Below, piece by piece: positions 1-9,134 of a DNA stretch of 64,000 bases (position 1 is its first letter; each line of letters starts with the position of its first letter). The stretch spans positions 367,518 through 431,517 of the forward strand of contig CAVTAP010000001.1 in assembly GCA_963732695.1 (NCBI GenBank). Reading direction: 5' to 3'. The translations under genes and the position numbers were made by a program. Below the pieces are notes generated by a model. That model had not been told where the DNA came from and searched no databases. It saw only the letters and a program-made list of their open reading frames with translations. This DNA comes from CADEDH01 sp963732695 (GTDB lineage: Bacteria; Actinomycetota; Acidimicrobiia; Acidimicrobiales; SZUA-35).

Positions 1-1
1 G

Positions 2-658
2 ACGGTCTCGCTGGCACAGGCTCCCCAGGCCGGCGACGGATTCCCACACCGTCGCCCGTCGCCCCGCGCCCGGGCCCGGTCGGTGGCCTACGTTGCCCAG
101 CAGCCCGAGCTTCCCCCGGGCATGTCGGTGGCCGAGTACGTGCTGCTGGGCCGCACCGCCCACCTCGGCTGGCTGCGGGCCGAGGGGCGGGCCGACCGGC
201 GGGCGGCGGCCGACGTGCTGGAGCGGCTCGATCTCACCCGCTTCGGCTCCCGGGACCTCACCGCCATGTCGGGCGGTGAGCTCCAGCGGGTGGTGCTGGC
301 CCGGGCGCTGGTCCAGGAGGCCGAGGTGCTCCTGCTCGACGAGCCCACCAGCGCCCTCGACCTGGGCCACGGCATCGGTGTGCTGGAGCTGGTCGACGAG
401 CTGCGGCGGGACCGCAATCTCACCGTGGTCTCGGCCATGCACGACCTGGGCTCGGCCGGCCGGTTCGCCGACCGCCTGGCCCTTCTCCACCAGGGTGCGC
501 TGGCGGCCCACGGCCCCCCAGATGAGGTCCTGACCGAGCCCATCCTGTCCCGGTACTACCAGACGCCGGTGGAGGTGCTGCGCAGTGCCGACGGCACCGC
601 CGTGGTCGTCCCCCTCCGCACCACCCGCCCCCACACCCAGAAGCGAGCAGAGCCGTGA
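2..658 (+). CDS. ABC transporter ATP-binding protein, BtuD/FecE type (5' truncated by window edge)
   Basis: ATPase subunit of an importer of the cobalamin/ferric-siderophore class, driving uptake at the cytoplasmic face of the membrane. The frame is open to the left edge, so the Walker A loop lies outside the window. Visible in order: Q-loop (VAYVAQQPE), signature MSGGEL, Walker B VLLLDEPTSALD and the switch His in SAMHDLG. The C-terminal part (LSRYYQTPVEV) is typical of the FecE/BtuD group. The next gene is cobO, overlapping by 4 bp, which favours vitamin B12 as the substrate (inference). About 27 codons precede the first possible start (GTG at 83), and they read as ordinary ABC sequence. 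Confidence 0.8.
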   Translation, partial: TVSLAQAPQAGDGFPHRRPSPRARARSVAYVAQQPELPPGMSVAEYVLLGRTAHLGWLRAEGRADRRAAADVLERLDLTRFGSRDLTAMSGGELQRVVLARALVQEAEVLLLDEPTSALDLGHGIGVLELVDELRRDRNLTVVSAMHDLGSAGRFADRLALLHQGALAAHGPPDEVLTEPILSRYYQTPVEVLRSADGTAVVVPLRTTRPHTQKRAEP

Positions 659-1263
659 GCGATCCCACCGACGACCCGACCGACGACCACGCCGACGACA
701 CCCAGGCCCCGCCCACCGAGACGCCGGACAAGGGAGGCATGAAGACCCCGGCCTCGCTGGTGCTGGTGAACACCGGGCACGGCAAGGGCAAGTCGACGGC
801 CGCCTTCGGCACCGTGCTGCGGGCCGTGGCCCTGGGTTGGCCGGTGGCCGTGGTCCAGTTCCTCAAGAGCGGCGACTGGCGGGTGGGGGAGGAGAAGATC
901 TGCCGGGATCTGGGGGTGAGCTGGTACGCCGCCGGCGACGGGTTCACCTGGGATTCCGACGATCTCGACGAGTCCCGGGCCACGGCCCGGGCCGCCTGGG
1001 AGCTGGCCGCCGGGCTGATCGCCGCCGGTGACCACCGCCTGGTGGTGCTGGACGAGATCAGCTACGCCATGACCTGGGGATGGATCGACACCGGGGCCGT
1101 GGCGGCCGCCATCTCGGGCCGCCCGGAGCGGGTCAACATCATCCTCACCGGGCGCGACATGCCGGCCGAAATCGTCGATGTGGCCGACACCGTGACCGAG
1201 ATGGTCAAAATTAAGCACGCTTTCGATGCCGGACTCGTGGCCAAAAAGGGAATCGACTACTAG
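655..1263 (+). CDS. cobO: Cob(I)alamin adenosyltransferase (CobA/CobO/BtuR family)
   Basis: Transfers the 5'-deoxyadenosyl group of ATP to cob(I)alamin or corrinoid precursors, making the coenzyme form of B12 in the cytoplasm. The 202-residue protein has the family P-loop GHGKGKST near residues 40-47, then FGTVLRA, the acidic VVLDEISYA strand and LTGRDMP, all in family order. The hydrophilic first 30 residues are an extension. The GTG start overlaps the stop of the upstream ABC ATPase as GTGA, indicating translational coupling and a shared B12 uptake and activation role. Confidence 0.9.
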   Translation: MSDPTDDPTDDHADDTQAPPTETPDKGGMKTPASLVLVNTGHGKGKSTAAFGTVLRAVALGWPVAVVQFLKSGDWRVGEEKICRDLGVSWYAAGDGFTWDSDDLDESRATARAAWELAAGLIAAGDHRLVVLDEISYAMTWGWIDTGAVAAAISGRPERVNIILTGRDMPAEIVDVADTVTEMVKIKHAFDAGLVAKKGIDY

Positions 1264-1273
1264 CTTCCAGGCG

Positions 1274-2437
1274 GTGAGTGCAATCGACATCGACGCCGTA
1301 CGGGCCGAGACGCCCGGGGCCGCCGAGGTCGTACACCTCAACAATGCGGGGGCGTCACTGCCTCCGAACCCCGTGCTCACGGCCGAGATCGATTTCCTCG
1401 AGGCCGAAGCACGGAAGGGCGGCTATGAGGTGGCGGCCTCTCGGGCGGAGGATCTGAATCGGGTTTACGACGCTGGCGCCCTGCTGTTGGGGTGCAAGCC
1501 GAGCGAGCTCGCGTTCACACAGAGTGCCAGCTTGGCCTGGCACACCGCGCTCAGCGTGGTGCCGCTGAAGGCAGGTGACCGGGTGCTGGCCACGACGGCC
1601 GAGTACGTGGCCAACGTCTACGGCCTCATCCAGCTGCAGCGCCGGGGGGTGGAGGTGGAGCTCATCCCCGACGACCCCGATGGGCGGGCCTCGGTGGACG
1701 CCCTGACCTCGATGCTCGACGACCGGGTGAAGCTGGTGTGCGCCACCCACATCCCCACCGGTGGTGGCCTGGTCAACCCGGTGAACGAGATCGGCCGGCT
1801 GGTCGACGACACCGGCGCGCTGTACCTGGTCGACGCCACCCAGTCGGTGGGTCAGATGCCGCTGGCGGTCGACGAGCTGGCCTGCGACCTGCTCGTGCTC
1901 ACCGGTCGCAAGTTCCTCCGCGGTCCCCGCGGCACCGGCCTGCTCTATGTGCGGTCCGGCCTCGACCTGCTCGATCCGCCGGTGATGGACGGCCGGTCGG
2001 CGGCCTGGGTGGGGGACTGGGACTACGAGTTGAGTGCCGGCGCCCAGCGCTACGAGACGTTCGAGACGAACCTGGCGGCCAAGGTGGGCCTCGGGGTGGC
2101 CATCGAGTACGCCCTGCGGATCGGGCTCGACTCGATCGCCAAACGGATCGACGAGCTGGCCGAGATCCTGCGGACCCGGCTGTCGGCCCAGCCGCTGGTG
2201 AAGCTGGCCGAGCTGGACGGCGAGCAGAGCGCCATCGTCACCTTCTACGTCGACGGCCGCAGCACCGACGCGGTGGCGGCCGCCCTGCGGGCGTGGGGCA
2301 TCAACACCTCGGTGGTCCAGCCCCAGCCGCCGGCGTTCGACCCCACCGGCCGCACCCGCCACGGGCTCATCCGGGCGTCGGTGCACTACTACAACACGGC
2401 CGAGGAGATCGACGACCTGATCGCCGCCCTCTACTGA
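1274..2437 (+). CDS. Aminotransferase class V-fold PLP-dependent enzyme
   Basis: PLP enzyme of the class V (cysteine desulfurase/isopenicillin N epimerase-like) fold; the substrate cannot be told from sequence. The N-terminus has the subgroup motif HLNNAGASLPP. The PLP-phosphate and ring contacts include DATQSVGQ, and the Schiff-base lysine is Lys213 in TGRKFLRGPRGTG. Length (387 aa) is normal. I place the start at GTG 1274, just after the cobO stop, because residues encoded further upstream would overlap cobO and are not conserved-looking. Its end overlaps by 7 bp the end of the convergent membrane-protein gene. Confidence 0.8.
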   Translation: MSAIDIDAVRAETPGAAEVVHLNNAGASLPPNPVLTAEIDFLEAEARKGGYEVAASRAEDLNRVYDAGALLLGCKPSELAFTQSASLAWHTALSVVPLKAGDRVLATTAEYVANVYGLIQLQRRGVEVELIPDDPDGRASVDALTSMLDDRVKLVCATHIPTGGGLVNPVNEIGRLVDDTGALYLVDATQSVGQMPLAVDELACDLLVLTGRKFLRGPRGTGLLYVRSGLDLLDPPVMDGRSAAWVGDWDYELSAGAQRYETFETNLAAKVGLGVAIEYALRIGLDSIAKRIDELAEILRTRLSAQPLVKLAELDGEQSAIVTFYVDGRSTDAVAAALRAWGINTSVVQPQPPAFDPTGRTRHGLIRASVHYYNTAEEIDDLIAALY

Positions 2438-2961
2438 CCGGCTGACGATGATCGGCGGCGTTGCCCGATGAGGGTGGCGAAGAACCAGATCCCGCCGAAC
2501 ACGGCGATCGGGCCCCAGAAGACCGGTTGCCACCGGTCCTCCAACTCGTAGCCCAGGGCCCGGCCGAAGGCCAGGGCGGCGATCAGCGTGGTGACCACCT
2601 GGATCCAGGGCCGGTACCGGATCCAGCCCACGGCCTCGCCCACGTAGGCCGCCGTGGCCGGCAGCGACAGCAGCCACACGATGGCGGGGTCCCAGCTGCC
2701 GGGCCAGGGGGGATGGCCGGCCACCGAGGCGAACGCCACGACCAGCGACAACGGGTGCAGGGCCAGGCACCGTCGGCACACGTGGTGCCGCCCGATCCGC
2801 ACACAGCGGTCGCCGTAGTGGTCGGGCCAGTGGTGGGCCAGCCACAGGGGGCTTGGGCTGGGGCTGGCCAGGGCGGCGGCTGGGCCCGGTTCGGTGCCGG
2901 TGGCGGTGGACGTCACCCGCTTCCATCGGCCCCCGGGGTCGGGCCTGGAGGGGCTACCCAT
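2431..2961 (-). CDS. Small polytopic membrane protein with a Cys cluster
   Basis: Unidentified integral membrane protein. Three or four hydrophobic segments follow an N-terminal motif with cysteines and histidines (HHWP...C..IGRHHVCRRCL), reminiscent of DUF2085-type membrane proteins, where such a motif may bind metal; this link is tentative. I chose ATG 2961, which overlaps the end of the upstream amidase gene by 8 bp; an ATG at 3021 would overlap by 68 bp. Same strand as the amidase, so probably co-transcribed with it. Confidence 0.55.
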   Translation of the reverse strand: MGSPSRPDPGGRWKRVTSTATGTEPGPAAALASPSPSPLWLAHHWPDHYGDRCVRIGRHHVCRRCLALHPLSLVVAFASVAGHPPWPGSWDPAIVWLLSLPATAAYVGEAVGWIRYRPWIQVVTTLIAALAFGRALGYELEDRWQPVFWGPIAVFGGIWFFATLIGQRRRSSSAGQ

Positions 2962-4078
2962 CAGGGGGCTCAGCCCCCCCACGGGTGGCTCTGCCGCCAC
3001 CCCGGCGGAGGAGGCGGCCACCGACCCCGGCCAGGACGGCCAGCAGACCAGCGCCGGCCCCGCCCACGAGCAGGATGGTGGACGGGTCGTCGTCGTTCGG
3101 GCCGCCGGCGGGGCCGACAGCCAGGCTGCCGGTACCGGGCACGGTGTCGGCCCCCAGGGTGCCGGCGGTGGCCGGGGTGGGGGGCGCCGTCGTGGCCGAT
3201 GGCACCGAGGCGGTGGGTGGGACGGTGGCCCCGGCCGTGGTGCTGGTGGCGGCGGTGGCCTCGGCCCGCAGAGTGGTGGCCCCGGCCGGCAGCGTCTCGG
3301 GCACCAGGGCGTAGGCCAGGTCGCCGGGGCAGCTGGTGAGCGACATGTCGCGGTGGCCGGCGATGGTGTGGGCCGTGACCTCCTGGCCCGCCGGCCACTT
3401 GTTCGACCCCCGGGACACGAACGTGACCGTGGCCCCGGGTGTGGTGTCGATGCCGTGGCGCTCCGCCAACCAGGCCAGGAGCTGGGTGAGGCTGGCCTGC
3501 TGCTCGGCCGTGACCGGGCCCTCCTGGAAGTTCCCGATCAGGCTGCACAGCTGGGCGAAGCCCTGCGAGCCACCGGTGGCGTCGCCCCGCACGGCTCCGG
3601 CCAGGCTCCCCTCCCGCCCTTCCCAGATGCCGCCGTAGCGGTCGACGAAGAAGTTGTAGGCCACGTCGGGCCACCCCTTCTCGGGGCCGGTGTGGAAGTC
3701 GTAGAACCCCTGGATCTGCTCCGCCACCTGGCCGGGCCCGTAGCCGTTGGTGGACGCCGTGTGATGCACGAGCAGGAACCGGACGTCGTCCTCGGCCACC
3801 AGCTCGCCCGTGACCGCCCGGTTGCCGGCCCAGTCGGCCCGGGGGTGGATCACGGGTTGCAGGGCGTCGGCGGCGCCGGCTGGGGCGTCGCTCCCGGCGA
3901 GGGCGGTGGTGGGGGTGGCGACGGGCGTGGGGGGACTCTGGTGAGGGCGGGCGGCGGCCGCCGGTGGGCGCAGAATGCCCGGTGCCGCCGTGGCCACTCC
4001 CAGGCCGAGCACCCGGGCCAGAGCCTGGCGGCGGCTGAGCACGGAGCGCAGGAGAGGCGGGCGGCGGGGCGGGTTCAC
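2954..4078 (-). CDS. Exported N-acetylmuramoyl-L-alanine amidase (PGRP/amidase_2 fold), membrane-anchored
   Basis: Cleaves the amide bond between muramic acid and the peptide stem of peptidoglycan. A twin-arginine signal is present (SRRQAL, Arg16-Arg17, then a hydrophobic stretch). The catalytic domain (about residues 75-265) shows zinc ligands in VHHTAS (His105 or 106), GHRDMS (His242) and TSCPGD (Cys250). A Thr/Pro/Ala-rich linker leads to one C-terminal membrane helix near residue 345 and a basic tail, so the enzyme is probably Tat-exported and then held at the membrane. It is divergent from the thiolase gene, with 127 bp between them. Confidence 0.85.
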   Translation of the reverse strand: MNPPRRPPLLRSVLSRRQALARVLGLGVATAAPGILRPPAAAARPHQSPPTPVATPTTALAGSDAPAGAADALQPVIHPRADWAGNRAVTGELVAEDDVRFLLVHHTASTNGYGPGQVAEQIQGFYDFHTGPEKGWPDVAYNFFVDRYGGIWEGREGSLAGAVRGDATGGSQGFAQLCSLIGNFQEGPVTAEQQASLTQLLAWLAERHGIDTTPGATVTFVSRGSNKWPAGQEVTAHTIAGHRDMSLTSCPGDLAYALVPETLPAGATTLRAEATAATSTTAGATVPPTASVPSATTAPPTPATAGTLGADTVPGTGSLAVGPAGGPNDDDPSTILLVGGAGAGLLAVLAGVGGRLLRRGGGRATRGGAEPPDG

Positions 4079-4205
4079 AGTGGGCTCAGGCTACCGCCGG
4101 GGCGGAACCGGGAATGGACCACGCTGCGCCTGCTTTGGCACGATGGATGCCCACCATCGAGACCCGCCGCTCACACCCGCCGCCCCATCGGAGGCACCGA
4201 CATCC

Positions 4206-5411
4206 ATGCCTGACGCCGTCATCGTTTCCACCGCCCGCAGCCCCATCGGCCGGGCCTTCAAGGGGTCCCTGGTCAACGAGCGGCCCGACGACATCACGGC
4301 CCAGATGGTCACCGCCGCGCTGGCCAAGGTACCGGCCCTCGATCGGGCCGAGGTGGAGGACCTGATGCTGGGTACCGGTTCGCCCGCCGGCGAGCAGGGA
4401 TTCAACGCCGCCCGGGTGGTGGCCGTGCTGGCCGGGCTGAGCGACGTCCCCGGCGTCACCGTGAACCGCTACTGCTCGTCGTCGCTGCAGACGATCCGCA
4501 TGGCGGCCCACGCCATCCGGGCCGGCGAGGGCCATGCCTTCGTGGCCGCCGGGGTGGAGTTCGTGAGCCGCTACCCCCACGGGGCGTCCGACAACGCCGA
4601 CGCCGTCAACCCCGTCTTCGGCCAGGCCGAGGCCCGCACGGCGGAACGGGCCGGCATCGGAGCGCCCCTGTGGACCCCGCCCGCCGGTCTGCCCGACATC
4701 TACATCGCCATGGGGCAGACGGCCGAAAACGTGGCCGAGCTGGAGAACGTGAGCCGGGAGGAGCAGGACGCCTGGGGGGTGCGCAGCCAGAACCGGGCCG
4801 AGGACGCCATCAAGCGGGGGTTCTACGAGCGCGACATCACCCCGGTGACCCTGGCCGACGGCACGGTGCTGGCCCACGACGACGGCCCCCGCCCGGGTAC
4901 CACCCTGGAGGCCGTGGCCTCCCTCAAGCCGGTGTTCCGGCCTGACGGCTCGGTTACCGCCGGCAACTCCTGTCCTCTCAACGACGGGGCGGCGGCGGTG
5001 GTGGTGATGAGCGACGTGCGGGCCCGGGAGCTGGGGATCACGCCCCTGGCCCGGATCGTGTCGAGCGGGGTCACCGGGCTCAATCCCGAGATCATGGGCC
5101 TGGGCCCGATCGAGGCGGTGCGCATGGCACTCCTGCGGGCGGGGATGACGATCGACGACGTGGACCTGGTGGAGATGAACGAGGCCTTCGCCGCCCAGGT
5201 GCTGCCGTCGGCCCGCCACCTCGGGATCGACCACGACCGGCTCAACGTCAACGGCGGCGCCATCGCCCTCGGCCACCCGTTCGGCATGACCGGGGCCCGG
5301 ATCATGAGCACCCTGATCAACAGCCTGGAGGAGACGGGCGGGACCATCGGCCTGGAGACGATGTGCGTCGGCGGCGGGCAGGGCATGGCCATGATCATCG
5401 AACGGGTGTAG
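4206..5411 (+). CDS. Thiolase family protein (acetyl-CoA C-acyltransferase)
   Basis: Thiolytic cleavage or Claisen condensation of acyl-CoA esters (beta-oxidation or acetoacetyl-CoA formation). At 401 aa the protein is a standard thiolase. The nucleophile is Cys90 in NRYCSSS, the activating His357 lies in GGAIALGHPFG, and Cys387 in TMCVGGGQG. The N-terminus VIVSTARSPIGRAFKG and the NEAFAAQ motif are also present. The ATG at 4206 gives the canonical N-terminus; the frame is open further upstream but has no family similarity there. Degradative versus biosynthetic role cannot be decided. Confidence 0.9.
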   Translation: MPDAVIVSTARSPIGRAFKGSLVNERPDDITAQMVTAALAKVPALDRAEVEDLMLGTGSPAGEQGFNAARVVAVLAGLSDVPGVTVNRYCSSSLQTIRMAAHAIRAGEGHAFVAAGVEFVSRYPHGASDNADAVNPVFGQAEARTAERAGIGAPLWTPPAGLPDIYIAMGQTAENVAELENVSREEQDAWGVRSQNRAEDAIKRGFYERDITPVTLADGTVLAHDDGPRPGTTLEAVASLKPVFRPDGSVTAGNSCPLNDGAAAVVVMSDVRARELGITPLARIVSSGVTGLNPEIMGLGPIEAVRMALLRAGMTIDDVDLVEMNEAFAAQVLPSARHLGIDHDRLNVNGGAIALGHPFGMTGARIMSTLINSLEETGGTIGLETMCVGGGQGMAMIIERV

Positions 5412-5441
5412 GAGAACGCTCGGGGAGTACGGTTCCCGGCC

Positions 5442-5870
5442 ATGGACAACGAGCTGTTCGACACCGGTATCGACGCCCGCTCCCGGGTGCTGGGGCCGGA
5501 GTACGTGACCCGGGCCTTCGGCACCGCCGACTCGTTCAACCTGGCCTTCCAGAAGCTCGTCACCGAGTACTGCTGGGGCGGGGTGTGGGGACAGACGGCC
5601 CTCAGCGACAAGCAACGCAGCCTGAACAACCTGTGCATCCTGGCCTCGCTCAACCGGGGCACCGAGTTCAAGCTCCACTTCCGGGGCGCCCTGCGCAACG
5701 GGGCCACACTGGAGGAGCTACGGGAGACCCTGATCCAGATCGCCGTGTACGCCGGCGTGCCGGCCGGGGTGGAGGCGTTCCGCCTGGCCCGGGAGGTGCT
5801 GGAGGCCGAGGGGGTCACCCCGCCGCCGGCCGATCCGGCCGAGATGCCCGACCTGGGCGACGTCGGGTAG
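5442..5870 (+). CDS. Carboxymuconolactone decarboxylase family protein (PcaC-like)
   Basis: 142-residue all-helical protein of the CMD/AhpD superfamily. It carries PcaC-like landmarks: YCWGGVWGQTAL, LSDKQRSLNNL, HFRGALRNGATLEELRE and IQIAVYAGVPAG. True PcaC decarboxylates 4-carboxymuconolactone in the beta-ketoadipate path; no other gene of that path is in the window, so the substrate is open. It starts 30 bp after the thiolase stop and may share its transcript. Confidence 0.75.
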   Translation: MDNELFDTGIDARSRVLGPEYVTRAFGTADSFNLAFQKLVTEYCWGGVWGQTALSDKQRSLNNLCILASLNRGTEFKLHFRGALRNGATLEELRETLIQIAVYAGVPAGVEAFRLAREVLEAEGVTPPPADPAEMPDLGDVG

Positions 5871-5903
5871 GGCGGCGACCATGGCGGGGGAGCACGGTGG
5901 GCA

Positions 5904-5972
5904 GGCCGCCGGAGGCGGCCGGGGTGACACAGCTGGCGGGCGGCCGAGGGGCGCCGCCCTGGACCCTCGGCC
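5904..5972. terminator. Two GC-rich stem-loops after the thiolase/CMD pair
   Basis: A perfect 7-bp stem with a 3-nt loop (5904-5920, GGCCGCC/GGCGGCC) is followed by a perfect 9-bp stem (5942-5950 with 5964-5972, GGCCGAGGG/CCCTCGGCC). There is no T-run, so if it terminates it is of the U-less type seen in high-GC actinobacteria. Confidence 0.35.
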
Positions 5973-6055
5973 CCGGCCGTTCTCAGGAGGATCAGCGGCG
6001 CTCACCGCATCTCAGGCTCCCAATTTCGGGGGTGGTGGTGGGTAACGTGGCGGCC

Positions 6056-6601
6056 ATGATCGGGCCGTCCGTCGTGCTCACCGGGTTCATGGCCACGGGC
6101 AAGACCACCGTGGGCCGGGCGCTGGCCCGGCGGCTCGGCTACCGCTTCGTCGACACCGACGCCGTGATCACCGAGCGCCACGGACCCATCCCCCGGATCT
6201 TCGCCGACCAGGGCGAGGCCGCCTTCCGCCGCATCGAGCGGGAGGTGGCGGCGGAGCTGGCCGGCCAGCCCGGCCTGGTGGTGGCCACCGGCGGGCGCCT
6301 CATGCTGGACGTGGCCAACGTGGCCACGCTGGGGGCGGCGCCGGCCGTGGTCGTCTGCCTCCAGGCCGGCGCCGAGGCCATCGTGGCCCGGCTCCGGGCC
6401 GACGCCACCGGGGTGGAGGACCGGCCCATGCTGGCCGGCGACGACCCCGAGCGCCGGGTGCGCGACCTCCTGGCCGAGCGGGCCGAGGGCTACGGCCGGT
6501 TCCCCCAGATCCCCACCGAAAGCCGCACCCCGGGCGAGATCGCCGACGAGATCGCCGCCCTCGTGATCGTCGACGCATCTTCCGCCCCCACCGCCGACTG
6601 A
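6056..6601 (+). CDS. Shikimate kinase-like protein
   Basis: P-loop kinase of the shikimate kinase family (ATP-dependent 3-phosphorylation of shikimate in chorismate synthesis). The Walker A loop GFMATGKTT spans residues 10-18, followed by VDTD, the substrate-binding segment FADQGEAAFRRIERE and VVATGGR. The lid region contains DRPMLAGDD. Length is 181 aa, normal for AroK. The usual aroB/aroC neighbours are absent, so a paralogue acting on another small alcohol is possible. GTG 6047 is an alternative start. Confidence 0.75.
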   Translation: MIGPSVVLTGFMATGKTTVGRALARRLGYRFVDTDAVITERHGPIPRIFADQGEAAFRRIEREVAAELAGQPGLVVATGGRLMLDVANVATLGAAPAVVVCLQAGAEAIVARLRADATGVEDRPMLAGDDPERRVRDLLAERAEGYGRFPQIPTESRTPGEIADEIAALVIVDASSAPTAD

Positions 6602-6620
6602 GGCGACCCGGCGCCGCGGC

Positions 6621-6674
6621 GGCGAACTTCGTCGCGAACGACCGCCAGAGCCGGCATTTGTCGACGAAGTTCGG
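6621..6674. repeat. Dispersed palindromic repeat, copy 1
   Basis: Perfect 12-bp inverted ends CGAACTTCGTCG (6623-6634) and CGACGAAGTTCG (6662-6673) flank a 27-bp core. The core resembles those of the elements at 18165 and 19888. It lies between two genes on the same strand and could form a stem-loop in RNA. Confidence 0.55.
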
Positions 6675-6761
6675 CTCGGTGGGGACCCGATGCGCCCCGA
6701 TGGGGAACTACCGCCGGGCCGGAAGGGTCGCGGCGGGTCAGTTTTGAGGCACTCTGGAGGG

Positions 6762-9134
6762 ATGCGCTTCGGCGACCACCTCCGCTCCTGGTCCCCCGAG
6801 GACCTCACCGAGCTGTTGTTGGCGCGCCCGGATCTGGTTCCGGCGTCCGAGGCCGGATTCGACGCCCTGGCCCGCCGGGCCGCCACCCCGGTGTCGCTCG
6901 GCCGCTGCCTCATCCGCTCCGACGTGGGGATGCTGGTGGTGGCCGAGGCCCTCACCGTGGCCAACCCGGCCACGGCCGACGAGATCGACGAGCTGCTGGG
7001 CACGAACGACGTCGACGGTGTGCTGGGAGCGCTCGACCGGCTCCGCCGCCGGGGCCTGGTGGTGGTGGAGCAGGGTGTGGCCACCCCGGTCGGCGCCCTG
7101 GAGGACCTGTTGTACCGGCCGCTCGGCCTCGGCCCGTCGTTCACCGACCTGGTCGACCGGGTGCCCGACCCGGTGTTCGATCGCATGGTGCAGGCGCTCG
7201 GTGTGGGCGGGGCCCGCAAGCGCTCGGCCACGGCCCGGGCCATCGCCCGCCGCCTGCGCGACCCCCGCGCCCTGACCCGCCTGCTCACCGCCGCCCCGGA
7301 AGACAGCCGGGATCTGCTGGCCGCCCTGGTGGATCGGCGCTCCGGCGCCGTCGGGCTCCCCGCCGGCTTCCTGTACCGGGGGTCGGCCCCGTCGCCCACC
7401 GGTGACGCCCGGGGCTGGCTGCTCGACCACGGCCTGCTGGTGGCGGTGACCGACGGGGTGGCCGAGGTGCCCCGGGAGGTGGTGATGGGCTCGCTGCCGG
7501 CCGGCCTCGCCCCCGGCGCCGTGCTCCGCCCCGTCCGCCTCCGCCCCGTCACCGGCCTGCGGGCCGACGACGTGACCGCCACCGGCGCCGATCGGGCCGC
7601 CGCCGCCCTCGACGCCGCCGAGGCCCTGGTCCGCCTGGCCGGCGACGGCGAGATCGGCCTCCGCCGGGCCGGCGGCCTCGGCGTGCGGGAGGTCAACCGG
7701 GTGGCGAAGCTGCTGCAGCTGGAGCCGCGCGACGTCGGCCGCCTGGTGGAGCTGTGCCACCAGGCCCGCCTGGTGGCCCCCGAGCCCTCGGCCCTGGTCG
7801 CCACCGACCTGGCCGCCACCTGGTGGGGCCTCAGCCGCAGCCGTCGCTGGCTGGTGCTGGTGCGGGCCTGGCTGGGCTCGTCGGGCTTCGTCTCCCGGGC
7901 CCTCAGCCCCGACGAGGAGGGCAACCCCCGGCCCGCCCTGGGCGACTCCGAGCCGGTGGCGGCGGCCGCCGCCGCCCGGGCCGTCACACTCGACGTGGTG
8001 GCCGCCGTGCCCGACAGCGAGGCGTTCGACCCCGAGCAGCTGGCCGAGACCGTGGTGTGGCGCAGCCCCAACCTGTGGGGCACCGGCTTCCCGCCCGCCG
8101 AGGAGCTGGTGGCCTGGACACTGGAGGAGGCCGACCTGCTCGGCCTGGTGGCCGGTCACGCCCCGGTGCCCGTGCTGCGGGCCCTGGTGGCGGGCGACGA
8201 GGCGGCCGTCGAGTCGCTGGCGGCGGCCGCCCTGGGGATCGACCAGGACCGCTTCGTCCTCCAGGGCGACCTCACCGCGCTGGCCCTGGGCCCCCTGGAG
8301 CCGGCCGTGGCCGGGAGCCTGGGCGAGGTGGCCGACCGCCACTGGGGCCGCTCGGTGCCTACCTACCGCTTCACCGAGGCCAGCCTGCGCCGGGCCCTCG
8401 ACCGGGGCTGGACGGCCGACGGCATCGGCCGGTTCCTGGCCGACCACGCCCTGTCGGGCGTGCCCCAGCCCCTCCAGTACCTGCTGGCCGACGTCGACCG
8501 CCGCTACGGCTCGGTGCGGGTGCTCACCGCGTCGGCCGTGATCATCACCGAGGACGAAGCGCTGGCGGTGGAGATCGCCTCCACCAACCGGGCGTCCCGG
8601 CTCGGCCTCCGCCTGGTGGCCCCCACCGTGCTCATCGGGCCGGTGGAACCCCATCGCCTGGTGGACGAGCTGCGGGCCGAGGGCTGGTTCCCCGTGCTCG
8701 ACGGCGGCGTGACGAGCGTGGGCCGGGTCGCCACCGGTGGCCACGCCGCTCCCGGGCGGCGGGGTCGGGCAACCGACGACACGCCGGCGCCGACCGGAAA
8801 CCGGGCCGCCGGGTCCGACCGGCCCCGTGCCGATCCACTTCCGGCCGACTGGACCGGCCCCGCCCTGGAGGCGGCCGTGCTGCCGGCCGAGGTGGCCGAC
8901 GCCGTGGACCAGCTGGTGACCGACCGGGCCGAGGCGGAGGCGGCCGAAATCGACCATCGCCTCCACCTCCACTGGAACCGCACCACGCTCGTGCGCCACC
9001 GCCGCGACGGGCACCTGGCCGAGGTCAGGGGGGTGCTGGTGGGGGTGGACGAGACGCTGACCCTGCTGTGCGACGACGGCATCGAGGAGCTTCCCCTCGA
9101 CTCCGTGGTGGCGGTGGAGGACCCCGCTCGTTGA
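6762..9134 (+). CDS. Helicase-associated domain protein (partner of XPB helicase)
   Basis: Large actinobacterial protein (790 aa) of the type encoded beside the XPB helicase in mycobacteria (like Rv0862c next to Rv0861c). The N-terminal half is rich in winged-helix-like segments; the C-terminal part (about residues 550-650, YRFTEASLRRALDRGW to SRLGLRLVAPTVLIG) matches the helicase-C3/XPB-associated domain. No Walker motifs are seen. The start ATG 6762 follows a GGAGG. Its stop overlaps the TTG start of the XPB gene. A DNA repair or transcription-coupled role is inferred from the partner. Confidence 0.75.
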   Translation: MRFGDHLRSWSPEDLTELLLARPDLVPASEAGFDALARRAATPVSLGRCLIRSDVGMLVVAEALTVANPATADEIDELLGTNDVDGVLGALDRLRRRGLVVVEQGVATPVGALEDLLYRPLGLGPSFTDLVDRVPDPVFDRMVQALGVGGARKRSATARAIARRLRDPRALTRLLTAAPEDSRDLLAALVDRRSGAVGLPAGFLYRGSAPSPTGDARGWLLDHGLLVAVTDGVAEVPREVVMGSLPAGLAPGAVLRPVRLRPVTGLRADDVTATGADRAAAALDAAEALVRLAGDGEIGLRRAGGLGVREVNRVAKLLQLEPRDVGRLVELCHQARLVAPEPSALVATDLAATWWGLSRSRRWLVLVRAWLGSSGFVSRALSPDEEGNPRPALGDSEPVAAAAAARAVTLDVVAAVPDSEAFDPEQLAETVVWRSPNLWGTGFPPAEELVAWTLEEADLLGLVAGHAPVPVLRALVAGDEAAVESLAAAALGIDQDRFVLQGDLTALALGPLEPAVAGSLGEVADRHWGRSVPTYRFTEASLRRALDRGWTADGIGRFLADHALSGVPQPLQYLLADVDRRYGSVRVLTASAVIITEDEALAVEIASTNRASRLGLRLVAPTVLIGPVEPHRLVDELRAEGWFPVLDGGVTSVGRVATGGHAAPGRRGRATDDTPAPTGNRAAGSDRPRADPLPADWTGPALEAAVLPAEVADAVDQLVTDRAEAEAAEIDHRLHLHWNRTTLVRHRRDGHLAEVRGVLVGVDETLTLLCDDGIEELPLDSVVAVEDPAR

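Noticed and set aside
1355..2926. 523-codon minus-strand frame opposite the class V aminotransferase
   Set aside because: Arg/Gly/Pro/His-rich antisense shadow; most of its length lies opposite the aminotransferase gene and the rest is out of frame with the membrane-protein gene.
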